Origin: Lotus japonicus | Taxonomy: Eukaryota > Streptophyta > Magnoliopsida > Fabales > Fabaceae | Length of the DNA stretch: 64,000 bases | Direction of reading: 5' to 3' | Assembly: GCF_012489685.1 (NCBI RefSeq) | Contig: NC_080043.1 | Location: 15,432,223-15,496,222, forward strand | Shown here: positions 24,330-36,400 of the stretch, one piece after another | Position numbering within the stretch: the first letter of the stretch is position 1 | Layout of the letters: every line of letters starts with the position of its first letter | Notes under the pieces: generated by a model | What the model was told of the DNA's origin: nothing | What the model saw: the letters and a program-made list of their open reading frames with translations, nothing else | The model's database searches: none | Position numbers and translations under genes: made by a program

Positions 24330-24925
24330 GCTCCCTAGATGTTGTTACAAGTCGCATTTACACATATAATTGGCTGCAATGAGTGGCATGACATCAGAAC
24401 CAGAATAGTCAAATAGAAGTGAAAATTCCCAGATAGATAATGGCAGTGACTTATAATCCAAGCAGATAAATATGATAAGAATTGAACAAACCACAATAAT
24501 AGTTATCATTTAACCACCTCCAAATGCTTGAATTGTTGTTCAACATTCTTTATAACACCACCACATTCCACGCACTTGAAAGTTCCTTGGAGAAGCTCAG
24601 GTCGAACCTCACTTGTCCTTGTTATCACCTTAGTCACCAATACAAGCCTTCCAATTTCTTATGTAGCCAATTCATTCAACCTTCATGTGTAAATACAATG
24701 ATGAACAAACTGATAGTTAGTTGAAACTCCTAAGCCTGCATTTCCTATTGAAATTAAATATATCCAAATTAATAAGGTGAGGAAACAAATGAAATGGAAA
24801 TAAAGATACCGCTTGACAGGTAGAAGGTTGTAGAAAGCAAAATTGATGTCATTGTTAGGGTTATCTTCATATATGAAAGTTGCCTTGAGCTCCAACACGA
24901 ACCTCAAGCAAGCATTCTTCAAATA
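24330..24925 (-). pseudogene. MCM6: MCM6 exon fragments, copy 2
   Basis: Exon a (24810 to about 24920) reads [19 protein letters not shown] then [14 protein letters not shown], close to the MCM6 N-terminal region. Exon b (24518-24680) reads [20 protein letters not shown] and [17 protein letters not shown], with the zinc-ribbon Cys pair present. It has TAA in place of the Ser codon of LATSEIG. Exon c (ending near 24380) has a normal TGCAG acceptor and reads PIICVNATCNN, then TAG. Copy 2 is closer to MCM6 than copy 1 in exon b, and copy 1 is closer in parts of exon a. Confidence 0.85.
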
Positions 24926-26059
24926 AGGTTCAAACCAAACACAAAAAGGAAATTTAGGGTTTCAAAAAGAAAAAATAATTGTGTTTGTTCTCTATTATGA
25001 AAAAACAACATCTCTCCAAAAGGGTAAACTTGCATATCAAATCATATTTATAAACCCCATTAGCAAGAAACCATAATTTTCCAAATTCTCATAAACACAC
25101 ACTATAATGACCCTACTCCTTAAAAAATTATTTTCCTCCTATCATAATTCATGAGTAAAAGGCACCCACAATAACACCCCAACCCCAATCCCCATAAAAG
25201 AAAGAAAGGAAAGAACTTTCTTACTTTTTACCATTCATTGCTTTGCATACTAAACCCATCAAAATCCACTTTAACAAATTGCATACAAATTTTCCTTCTA
25301 TCATAATTCATGAGCAAAAGACACTCACAACAAAATCTCCAAGCCTCCCAAAAAAATCCCCGCCCAAACCTCAGATAAGAAAGAAAGAAAGATATAAACT
25401 TTCTTGCTATCATTCACCACATTTTGGTATATACAGATTTCAAGAAAATTAATCATCTTTCAACTTAAATTCTTGAAATTCAACACTACTAAGAACTACA
25501 AAAGGCCACATATCAAAATTGAAATCAACATACCTGAGTTCTGAGATGCTATAGTATGACGCATACGTAGGGATAGTAGAAGGAATTAGAATGAAGAATA
25601 GGTGAAATTAGAATGAGAAAGTAAGAGATTGAAATAAATAGTGGTGATGTAAGATAAGAGACAACCAACATTAACATTGGGTTTTGCATGTACCGGATTT
25701 TCCATTGCCACCGCCAGTTATCACTGCACATTGGCATTTTGCTTCTTCTTCTTGTCTTTCTTTGTTCTGTTAGAAAAAAAATCTAGGAAAAACTTATCTT
25801 CACAATCCGTTCTCACAAATGAAATGAAATATGTGATATTTTATGTGATAAAAAAGAAGAAAAAGAGAAAGGTAAGAATTTTAGAATCTTAAACTTACAT
25901 TAATTGAAAATTTAAGATTAAGATCTTAAACACTGAAATAATCCTTAATACACAAATTAAATATTCCAGTCCATGCATGCACAAGAATGACTGCTAATTC
26001 TCCCTTCCGACCTGTTAATGGCATAAGAAACACACTAATCAGGAACTCCTTGCATGATT

Positions 26060-26175
26060 TGCATTAGACATATATACATGTATATATAAATGTATGTGTC
26101 TAAATGTATGTACGTATGTATATATGTGTGTAAGTGTGTCTGTGCATATATGTGTATGTATGTACATATATATTC
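26060..26175. repeat. TA/TG-rich microsatellite
   Basis: An imperfect run of tatatacatgtatata, gtatgtacgtatgtata and tatgtgtatgtatg repeats about 110 bp long, between segment copies 2 and 3. Likely length-variable. Confidence 0.7.
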
Positions 26176-26350
26176 TCAATACCAAACTCTTTTCAACACT
26201 TCCTTTATTATTGGTTTATTTTTAAAATGAGCAATACATTTCTCTCACTTGAAGTAATTCATAGCATTTCTCATTAGCTGAGATGAAAAAAGTAATTGAT
26301 TTAGACAATTTTGACCATCTTTTTTCTCATACCTGATTACCAGCGATTAC

Positions 26351-28450
26351 TTAGTTTGATCGCTTCTTATTCTTTGATCCTGAGGAGGAAGAACCAGCTT
26401 TGACTTTCTTAGACTTGTTTTCTTTTTTGGAAGAGCTCTTCAAATATTTTATGGGCATTGAAAGTTCATCATAACTTGAGCAGTTTGGGCATACCCATTC
26501 ATTTTCAGGAACATACTTCAAGCAAGAGAAAACAAAAATATAAGCATTCCATAAGATCAAGTAAAGGAAAAAAGGAGAATATTCGAATTACAAAATGAAA
26601 ATTATGCATACTTGAAGATCAAGGCACTCCAGGTGATGAGTACGAGGGCAAGCATCACAGCAGAGCAAGTTTCCTCCATCATTGCACATCTCACATACAA
26701 AGTAACTCTGCAAATATATTGCGTTTTTAGGGCTAAGATCGGTAATAGATTATAATTTTGATTTAAATATATGTTCATTCAATGAACACCTTTGTGGGGT
26801 GAAAGAATGTGATTGTTACATTAATAATAACCTCAGCTATGCAAAAGATATATGTATATTTCAAATAAACTGAATTCAGAGTTAAGACTTGATAAGACTA
26901 AAACACATTCACGAAAACTTCATCATATCAAAGGTACACAACATATCCAAAAGTGAAAAAGTAGAAGAAACATAATCCCTGCAAAATGGTGATGTTAACT
27001 TGTAGTGACGTTCAAAAAAAAAGGCTTAATCCAATTTTTGTCCCCAGCCTTTGCCATAAATATGCCTTTAGTCCTTCGCCAGCGTAAAGGTGGGGATCGG
27101 TCCCAAGTTTTTGGCAAAATGATTGGCTTTGGTCCTTCCGGCTGGTTGGGTCAACGTCGGAGCTCCGGCAGCTGATGTGGCTCTTTTTCATTTAAAAAAA
27201 ATAAAATTTTAACACCATTAACCTCACTAATTAACCTTTAACTAATTAACCTTCTTCTTAATTAATTAAAAAAAAAAACCCCATCTATCTTCTTCTTATG
27301 AGCATCTTCTTCTTCATCTTCTTAATCATCTTCTTCAACCCAGATTTTCCATATTTGAAAGAAACCCAACAACTACGTACAATCTTCAACCTATGTTCAT
27401 CAATCCTCTTCAACCCATACAAACCCAAAACTTCAAAGTCTAAATTTCATATTTCAAACTTGTTATTTTTCTTTCTCTTCTCTCCCCAACTCAAACCCAT
27501 TTTCCTCCTCACTTCTTTTTGTTTTAGCAAATCATTACTCATTACTCTTTTCAAGAAGCTTGAAGCACATAAATGATATTGTTGCCCAACTATTGGACAA
27601 TGTCAGACTCCAATTTCTCCTCAGAGCTGTTTAAGGATGAAACACAATACAACGGACACGAAAAAGACAAAGCAAAACGGGGAAAAAGAGCTAAGCTTCA
27701 TAGTCCTAGCACGCAGACAGCAACCATCAAGAAGCTTGCTCAAACGAAGAAAGAGTACCCACGCACACCATTCCATCGCCCATCGCAGAAAACCCCAAAA
27801 GCTAACCAACGGACCTGATGCAGAGGATTGGATTGGAGATGGTGGCAGCGTGGTCTTCTAGGTTTCTAAAAGAAAGAAAAGATGAAGTTGAGGATGACGA
27901 AGATGAAGATTGAATGATGGTGATTAATCTTGGTTTTTTATTTTATTTTTTATTTTTAAATAAAAAATAAATAAAATTTTCACCTAAGCTCATTAAATGA
28001 CACGGCAATGTTACATGAGCTTCCCGGAGCTCCGGCGTTGACCCAACCGGTCGGAATAACCAAAACCAATCATTTTGCCAAAAACTAAGGACTAATCCCC
28101 ACCTTTACGGCGAGGGACTAAAGCTATATTTATGGCAAAGGTTGAGGACAAAAACTAGATTAAGCCAAAAAAAATTGTAGTGCTTGAAGACAAGTAATGC
28201 ATGCAAAGAAAATAGAAATCATTCATTGCATATAAAATAAAACTTAAGCCATCATCTCCAATTTCACGCTAGCCATCTTTGTTGGTCCCAGAAGATTCTG
28301 AAGGTAAGGAAGTGACTTGATTAAGATCAGCTTTTTTTTTTTAGAATTAGTGCCTTTTTTTCTTCTTTCATACACAAAACCAAATTTCCGTGTCTTCCTT
28401 TCTAAGCCCCCAGATGAATCCATCCTACAATAATTTTCAAATGATTCCAA
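26351..28450 (-). CDS. Short PHD-finger protein, copy 3 (possibly intact gene)
   Basis: Minus strand. Last exon 26351-26515 (stop TAA). PHD exon 26612-26707 (acceptor CAG, donor GTATGC). Together they make a full C4HC3 finger: CEMC, CCDAC, HHLEC, CPNC. The tail is Lys/Ser-rich. An upstream basic exon at about 28260-28415 starts [14 protein letters not shown] and could splice in phase from a GTGAAA site into the PHD exon, giving about 140 residues. The finger resembles those of plant CHD3-type remodellers ([17 protein letters not shown]), which read histone H3 tails. The long ATPase part is absent. A 1144-bp Mutator-like element sits in the intron. The start and the first donor are inference. 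It could also be a pseudogene. Confidence 0.55.
27023..28166. mobile_element. Mutator-like non-autonomous element, 1144 bp
   Basis: The ends are GGCTTAATCCAATTTTTGTCC-type on the left and its near inverse on the right (aactagattaagcc). Long inverted similarity continues for about 150 bp (tttggcaaaatgattgg and ccaatcattttgccaaa; ggagctccgg on both sides). The flanks are A runs (nine A on the left, eight on the right), compatible with a 9-bp duplication but not decisive. The interior is Pro/Phe-rich chance frames and no transposase was seen. It lies in the intron of the copy-3 PHD gene. Confidence 0.75.
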
Positions 28451-28786
28451 AGCTTTGAGGCATAAAGGGACTACCTAGCTAATGCATTGACACAAGGAAA
28501 TAAATTTAATCATAAAAACTGAATAGCCAACTATGGAACTAAAATCAAGACTTCTAATCAATCAAAACACACAATTTAGTACATAGATTAAATTCTAATG
28601 TTATGCTTATTTGGAAATAGAGAAAAATCTATCAAGAATCACTAATGATTAGGAGTCTGCTTCGCCACCCTCTTGGATAAGTTAAACAAATAAATTCTGA
28701 AGTAAACATACATAGACACAAAACTCAACACAAGAATTGTTTTTCAAAATTGTTTCTAAAAACTCTTTTAAAAACTGAAAATCAAG

Positions 28787-29052
28787 TGCTTGTTTGATTG
28801 CAGTTTTAAGTTTTTAAAACAATTTTCAGAAATAATTTTTAAAAACAGTTTTCAGAAGAAGAAAACAATTTAAATGACATGTTTTTCAACATTTAGAAAA
28901 CTAAGATCTGAAAACTAAAAATAAGAAACTGAAAAATAGTTTTAAAAATTAAAAATGAGAAATGTTTTCAAAAACAGTGTTTAGAAACAACTCCGTATCA
29001 AATAGGTTTTTAAAAATTGAAAACTGTTTTAAAAACTGCAAACAAACAAGTT
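28787..29052. mobile_element. MITE with A/T-rich inverted ends
   Basis: The left end gtgcttgtttgattgcagtttt and the right end aaaactgcaaacaaacaagtt are imperfect inverse matches that continue through tttaaaacaattttca and its inverse. The size, about 265 bp, and the TTGTTTG-type end suit a miniature element, probably hAT-type. The target duplication was not resolved. Confidence 0.55.
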
Positions 29053-29079
29053 AGGAAGATTACCAAACAGCCACACGTT

Positions 29080-29235
29080 TCTAGAACATGAAACCTCTTG
29101 GGAACCTGAGATGCACTTGTGCTTTGCAAAGGGAGCTTTTCTCCATGAGGAGTCCCAACTTCTTGCAGAAACTCATCTCCTTCGGAAGCTTTCCTCTTTA
29201 AGAAAGCCTCAAATTATCCATCTAGGGAGCTATGC
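29080..29235 (-). other. Coding-like open stretch, unidentified
   Basis: The minus strand is open for about 50 codons (KRKASEGDEFLQEVGTPHG then PKRFHVLETCGC) with protein-like composition. It stands where copies 1 and 2 carry other sequence. It could be another captured exon. I do not recognise it. Confidence 0.25.
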
Positions 29236-29939
29236 TTTTAGTGTCATAGTAGTATTTTAGGAAACCAAAAACTTTATCGTGGTGTCATCACCATGATAAG
29301 TAGCCTCCCATCAAATTCAGATAGAAAAACAAAGAACCCATTGACTTCCTAAGACTTAGAATGTTGAAAAAGACCCTTTAAATATCAAGATAGTTGCCAT
29401 TATTCCTATTAAAAACCAATTTCTCATTTGGCAGTTAACACACATAGGACACTCAATTAGCACATCTTAGGTCTGAATAGTTTAACCTTCGATCGGTGTA
29501 TTCTCAGGCTTTGCTCCAATAAGCTCCAATAAATAGCATATCCTCTAAGACTAAAAAAAAGACCATGCAGCCATTATTCCACCCCCTTCATATCTTTTTC
29601 GTCAACCTCACTCTTTTTTCTCTTCATCTATTTTACACCTTAAACTTATCTTTCTCATTCATGTCCATCAAACTATCGATCTATGATGCCTACAAACTTA
29701 AATTTGAAAAGGGGTGCAATTAATTGTAAGGAAGATTCCCAATTCTAGCTTAGAGGTTCTCAGATAATTGGGGACTAATGGGGTGATGTCGTTGCGATGA
29801 CTCCAAAACTTGTTACATTACAATCAAATGCGGTTTTGGACCAAAAATTAAAACCTAAACATTCCCTTTTCCAAAGTTTGTTCTCAATACTTCCCAATAA
29901 GAGACTAAATACTAATATATTTGTGTTTATGTAATGTAT

Positions 29940-31340
29940 AATAACTCATCAAAATCGGCTCCAAAACAAAATCTCTTCAAAAGGAATACTAGATTATGTT
30001 TAAAACCCCATTAACAAGAAACCATGATTTTCCAAATTCTTAGAAACACACACACAGTGGCCCCATTCCTCTTGGGTGGCCACAAAATTATTTTGCTTCT
30101 ATCATAATTCATGGGAAAAATACACCCACAAAAATACCCCCAACCCTCCAGACAAAAATCCCACTTCGCTGCAACCCCAAACAAAAACAAAAAAAGCAAA
30201 AATCTTTCTTACTTGGTACCATTCACTACATTTTGACAACATTATAAAAAATAATTATCTTTCAACACAAACACTTAAAATTCAGCATTATCAAAAGCTA
30301 TAAAAGACACAAATCTAACCTAAAATCAAGGCAATAAAAAATAGAAGGAGAAAGGAGCACAATGAACATACCTGAGTCCAGAAATCCTATATAGTACGCT
30401 GCAAAGGGAGGGATAGGAGAAGGAATTAGAATTAAGGAGGATTGAAATAAGAGGGGTTGTCTAAATGACTCATGGTAGAATTTGGGTTAAATAACCCATG
30501 ATCTAGGTGGACCAATCACATTTAAGATAAATTAGTTGAATTTTTAAAATTTATTTATTAATTTATTTAGGGTTAAATATGATTTAGGTCCCTGACTTAT
30601 ACACATAAATATAAAATGGTACCCAAAAATATACAAAAGCTTTAGTCCTTAATTTTTTTCACATCTATTTCAGTCCCACAAAAATATCTCATGGTTTGTA
30701 TTTGCCATAGTTTGTATTTAGCAAAGATAATACCACGTAGGTTCACCTTGCCATAGATTGCTCCTCCTCGTTTGTACTTAGCAAAGACAATATTACCACA
30801 TCAATTTCATACAGATGTACAAAACATGAATTTATGAAACATAAAAAGGTGAATTCACGAAGGGTTGCATAAGATAGTTAAGTTACCCATGGCTGCGTTC
30901 TTTGATAACCCCATGGTTGCATAAGCTGGACAATGATTTCAAGGTGAATTTTTAGGTTTTGAAATAATTGTGTGGGGAGGAGGACTAAATTTAAGGGAAG
31001 AAAATTTTGAGGGATCAAAATAGATGTGAAAAATAATTCAAAGGCCTAAAACCTTTGCGCTTTTTTTAGGTACCATTTTAGATTATTTGTATAAGTTAGG
31101 GATCAAAAACATATTTGACTCTAAATAAATCAATTAATAAAATATAGAAAATTCAACCAATTTATCTTAAATGTGATTGGTCCACCTAGATCATGGGTTA
31201 TTTAACCCAAATTTTACCATGAGTCATTTAGACAACCCCGAAATAAGAATGAGAAAGTAAGCTATTGAATAAAGTAAATAGTGGTGATGTAATAAGATTT
31301 GACCAACATTAACATTGAGTATTGAGTTTTGCATGTAACA
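29940..31340 (-). repeat. Leader/promoter region of segment copy 3, split by an inserted element
   Basis: The words ttttccaaattcttagaaacacac, tctatcataattcatg and cctgagtccagaaatc match 19320-19990 and 25060-25700, the leader side of copies 1 and 2. The match is interrupted at 30453-31239 by a Mutator-like element and resumes with aatgagaaagtaag. Copy 3 therefore shares the same upstream region while its downstream exon content differs. Confidence 0.7.
30453..31239. mobile_element. Mutator-like foldback element, 787 bp, TSD gaaataaga
   Basis: Terminal inverted repeats start GGGGTTGTCTAAATGACTC and stay alignable for about 240 bp on each side, leaving a short centre. The exact 9-bp duplication gaaataaga lies at 30444-30452 and 31240-31248. 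It has no coding capacity. It interrupts the leader shared by the three segment copies, so it arrived after the duplications. Confidence 0.9.
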
Positions 31341-33420
31341 CCTTTTCAATTTACTCGCAACCCCAAACCACAAAAAAGAAAGAAAGCAAAAAACTTTCTT
31401 ACTTGTTACCACGTATTATGGGTCTGTGGATCTCCACAGGATTGTGTTTAAATATTTAGGGTCCTCCAAGTTCGACATTCTCATCTACCATGCAAATAAG
31501 CAAGAAGTTAGTTATATAGAAGTTGTTCGTCGTCTCATCTCTCCACCTTTGTCACTTCGTCCTCATCCTGGTCAAGTGACGCTTCCACCTATGTTACTTT
31601 GATATGTGGTCCTCACCCTGGCCTTTCCAGCCACTATTGGCAGGTTATAATGTCTCACCACCAAGCATTTGGACATCAGTTGGTAAAATTACTTAGATTT
31701 TAGTTTGAGCTTCGTAGTATTTTTTGTGTTCTATATGTAACAGACTCTCCCAAAATGTATTCGTGGCCATGTTCGTCAGGTTGGACTGGACTATGGACAC
31801 ATAGAGGCTTGAGTAACGAAGATGTTAGGTGTCGTGTTATTGCAAAATCAGTGATACTCTCACTAGTCACTAAGGTTTGCATCTGGTGGTTTCAAGGTCA
31901 TTGGGGTGGAGCTCACTCACCGCCTTGTGTAACTGAGGCAATTTTATGAGGGTTCATGTTGAAAGCTTTGAACGGGGTGAATGTTGTTATATCTTTAGGG
32001 ATCTTTTATGAGCTAACATAGTATGTAATTGGTTTGTATCATTTTATGTTTCAAGTCTTCGTGTTTAGTTTAATTATTGTTTAAGTATATTTTCATAGTA
32101 TTGTGTAGGACTACTCAATTTAACTGTTGTATGTAAGGAACCCTCAAGTTTTTATGTTCAAACCAATATATTGTGGCTAATCTATGAGCATGTCTATTAT
32201 TATAGCTTGGAGTATCTTGTGTGATCAATTATTTAAAAAAAATCTATCATCTGTTACAATACTTAGATATTATGGGTGAATGTTCATAAGATGAAAGAGG
32301 AAAGTTTAAATGGTGTAGAAACTGGGAACAATTTGTCAAAGCTTTTTTTGGAAAGCCAAAATTAAATTGATGGAAACACAAGGGTGCATTGATTCTTACA
32401 AAGTAAGTTGGGAAGAGTTGATTATCTTAAGATATATCTAAATACACCAAATCGAGGAAAACTATAATGTTTATACCATCTACCAGTTGATTAAAAGACT
32501 ATATCAGTGAAAAGCTGATACAAGAGCAGGATAGCCACCAATCCAAGATATATGCATCCAATATTAAATTCATAATCTAGAAATCTTGTTGCACTGTTGC
32601 AATTCCAATTAAATCCCAAGATATATTCCATGTATTTTGTTAATACACATTATTGAACTAATCAAAAGGGGTATAAAACTGTGGCAGTCTTTTCATTCAA
32701 GTACTTAAATCATTATTTCAATCTGAAGCAAGGCATTACATAATTCAAAATTTTGAAGCCTAAGGACCAAAGAAATTAGATAAAGAAAAACTTTAAAACA
32801 ATATCATGTTTGCTTTTAAATAGTCTTCTTGTGGGCATACCTTGGTCAAAACAAAAAAAATTGTTACTTAGGAGCGCTCATACAAGACGTTCATGAAAAT
32901 CTAACAAGGTCAAATGAATTTGGTTAGGATGAAGAAACCGGAAAAAAAAATCTTACATGTGAATTGCTTTTAGCATGTTAAGATTGTTCATTGTTACCAG
33001 CAATGAAACTAAAAGCCCACTTATTAATAAGTTGGAATTCTAACCATAGCCATTCAATAAAACAGTTAGCTTAATTATTAAATCAAGTTTGCGGCCATTG
33101 AGTATCTTCCATTGGAATATACAAGTGCTTCTATGGAAACGATGAACAAAGTTAGGTCTCATCCAAACCAATTTCCTGCCACATTTTTTTTTTTGCAATT
33201 CTGAAAATGCGAATAATAATGTATATGGCAAAAGTATTACATATCTGTAGAAATGTTTTTTAATCTTAAGATTAGAAGGTAATATTAACTAATAATTGAC
33301 AACATTTATATTAAGTTATAAAAAGCCTCATTAAAGTAATCAGTATTTAAATAATTTTATCTTGTATACAATGGAGTAAAGGTGAAAAAGGTGAAACATT
33401 AGATATATATTTTGATTGTT
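31341..33420. other. Intergenic, no gene recognised
   Basis: 31.42-31.98 kb has protein-like pieces (KFDILIYHANKQEVSYIE) broken by stops, and a 64-codon frame at 31755-31949 that matches nothing I know. The piece may be a worn retroelement. 32.0-33.4 kb is AT-rich with no structure that I can support. Confidence 0.4.
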
Positions 33421-33426
33421 GAAGAC

Positions 33427-36400
33427 TTAAGGAAAATGGTCGACATACACAATGAATTAGATAAATCATTTCAACGTGTTTGAGATTTCCTGCAAGCTAA
33501 TGATAGGCTGGTGTTATCATTGAGGCTCTTTAGAAGGCAGAGGGAAAGACTTAAGAACTTAAAATTTACCAATATGTGATAAGGTTGCAGCTTTAATTTT
33601 AGGTTATTTAAATAGTGAGGAATATAGTGGAGATATTGTTACAAAAACAAGGGAAGTAATTATTATGAGAATACATGAGACTCATCCTGCTTTAATCTAT
33701 CTACAATACCCGCTGACCTTTTCTTAGGATGGTGATGGTTATCATGAGGAAATTTTTACAGCAATGAGTACATGGGCAAGGAAGATATCAAAAGACTAAA
33801 AGTTACATTAAGAGAATTTATTCCATACATAATTCAAGATAAAAAGACTGAATATGACAACATTATTCTTGATAAAAATATTGTTCCACCAGTTCTTAGT
33901 GGGCACATTTACAATGATTGAAGCTCAAAGGCTTTCATTCATTAGGCATAATCAGAATTTTAGTAGAGAAGATTTTATAAATGGAGTCGAGGAAGCTATA
34001 AGCAGAGGAGAGACATATCCAAGTTCAATTGGCATGCAAATCATTTTCCTTCATCTTTCACTGGTGGTATGCGATACATGTTCAACAATTGTCAGGATAT
34101 CATGGTTGTTTGTAAAAAAATCGGTTACCCAAAACTCTAATCACATGTACTTGCAACTCTGCATGTAAGGAGATTACTATATTTGTCCATCCAAGTAATC
34201 TACATTCAGACGAGTATCTTGACATATATTGTTGAGTATTTAAAATAAAACTTTATAATTTAAGTCTGATTTGAAAAAAAGTGTTTGGAGAAATTGAAGC
34301 AGGTATGTAGTTATCAATCTCTTTTTTTAATGTCATTCATTGAGTTTTTTAACGCTTTGTAAAAATAAATATAATGTAATTTGGTCTGCACAATTTATAC
34401 AATTGAGTTTTAAAAAATATGACTCCCTCATGCCTCACATATTGGTGTGGTTGAAGAAGGTACATAACACCATATACGTGCGATCACATCAACAAGCATA
34501 TTTGCTGATCTTCTAGATCCAATATTGTATCTCCAACTAAGTAAAGCAGTGTCCAAATTTATGGTTCATGGCCCATGTGGTGTTCCTGGGATAAATTCAC
34601 CTTTGCATGAGTGATGACAAGTGCTCTAAGTATTTCCCAAAGAAATATCAACAGTCTACAACCATTGATGACGATGCATATCTTGTGTACAAGAAAAAGA
34701 GTGGCTAAAAAAATGGTTTTGTTGTGCCTTACAATCCTCAATTATTCATGCGTTATCAGAGATATGAAATGTGGAGTATTGTAACAAATTTGACTCCATC
34801 AAGTACTTATTTAACTATGTTAGCAAAAGGTCGTGATAGGGTTAGTGTTCACTTTACCAATACGGAAGATGACTCTAACAAGACAAGACCCATTTGCGTG
34901 ATGAAATCAAACAATATTATGATTGCAGGTATGTCATTTCATGTGATGCCATTATTGAATCAAGCGATTGGGGATCAGGATTCAATTAAGAAAACTCATT
35001 GTAATGCTTCTTATTACAAACACGATGAGCAAGCCTGAAATAGAGTAGGACAAAACATGGAAGATTCTCCTTGATGAAACTTTTTATGACAAAAGAAGAT
35101 CTCTGAACATGCCAAGTATTGTTTTATTAGCTATAGCTATATTTATATATCATAAATATCCAATTAATAATGAAATGCAAACATTCATCTTATTTGTCAT
35201 GTATTTTTTACAGATTTTCTTATTGATGACAATCTCAAAAATCTTTGCTTAATTAAGATTGCGAAACTGCTACATTTGAATGGTAGATCACTTAAGAAAT
35301 TCTCATGTATACCTTAACCAGATGTATGTGGAAACTTGCAGTTTAAAAATAAGTATATTGCAGATGAGATGAATTATAATTCATATGAGATGAATGATCT
35401 TTATGTACAATCATTGACCTCCTTGACAGTAGAACAAATGAATGTTTTCTAGGAGATCTATAAGGATGTTACTTCGCATACAGTTGGTTTTTACTTCTTA
35501 TATAGGTGGTACTAGGAAAAAATTTATATGGAAAACTTTGTCCGTTGTATTAGGGTCAAAAGGTCTTATTGTATTAAATGTGACTTCAAGTGGTATAGCC
35601 TCACTATTGTTGCCTAGAGGAAGAACTTTACATTCAAGATTTTCAATTCCTATATCAATCAATGATTGTTCAACTAGCAACATTTAACAAGGATCACAAA
35701 AAGCTAAGTTATTGCAGAAAAACAGACTTATTATATGAGATGAAGCTCCAATGCTTAATAAGTATTACTTTGAAGCTTTAGACAAGACACTAAATGACAT
35801 AATGAAGCTTAATATATCTACTGATTCTTATATACCCTTTGGAGGCAAGGTTGTGGTTCTTGATGGTGACTTTAGACAAAATATTCCTGTCATTCAAAAG
35901 GGGGGTCGTAGTGACATTTTGGGTTTTGCAATTAACTCACCATACTTGTGGAAGTATTGCAAAGTTCTAAGGCTTACAAAAATCCCGAGATTAATGAATT
36001 CTACATCCAATGGTGATGCAGAAGAAACTATAAAGTTTGCAGGTTGGATTTTAAATGCTAGAGATGGTAAAATCAATTTTAGTGGCGATGCATTATCCGA
36101 CATAGACATACCATAAGATCTTTTGATAACCAATTCTGATTCTCCATTATAAAGTTTAAATGACTTTACATATCCAAATATAGTTGAGCATCTGATCAAA
36201 GAAAACTTCAAATATTCGAGGGAAGAACTGTATTGGCACCAACATTGGAAAGTGTTGAAAACATCAATAATTTTCTGTTGTCCACAATTCTTGGTACTAA
36301 GAAAGAGTACTTGAGATTTGATTCAACTTGCAGATCAGATTTAGATTCAGATATAGATGGAGAATGGTTTACAACTGAGTTTCTAAATGACATCAAATGT

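Larger units (their letters stand above)
22560..25880 (-). pseudogene. Duplicated chimeric locus, copy 2 (MCM6 fragment + half PHD)
   Basis: Direct repeat of 16845-20170, with the same order of leader, MCM6 exons and PHD-type exons on the minus strand. It has its own disabling change, a TAA in MCM6 exon b, but keeps the exon-a frame and the exon-c acceptor that copy 1 lost. The two copies are therefore independently decayed products of one duplicated chimera. Confidence 0.8.

Noticed and set aside
16845..25880. Functional MCM6 gene
   Set aside because: Only the N-terminal exons are present, both copies carry premature stops, and the AAA+ ATPase region is absent.
27298..27861. Frames inside the 27.0-28.2 kb element as a gene
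   Set aside because: Short, overlapping, repetitive composition. They belong to a non-autonomous transposon interior.
30572..31122. A second element nested within the 30453-31239 element
   Set aside because: The apparent inner inverted ends are continuous with the outer inverted repeats on both sides, so one element with long arms explains everything.
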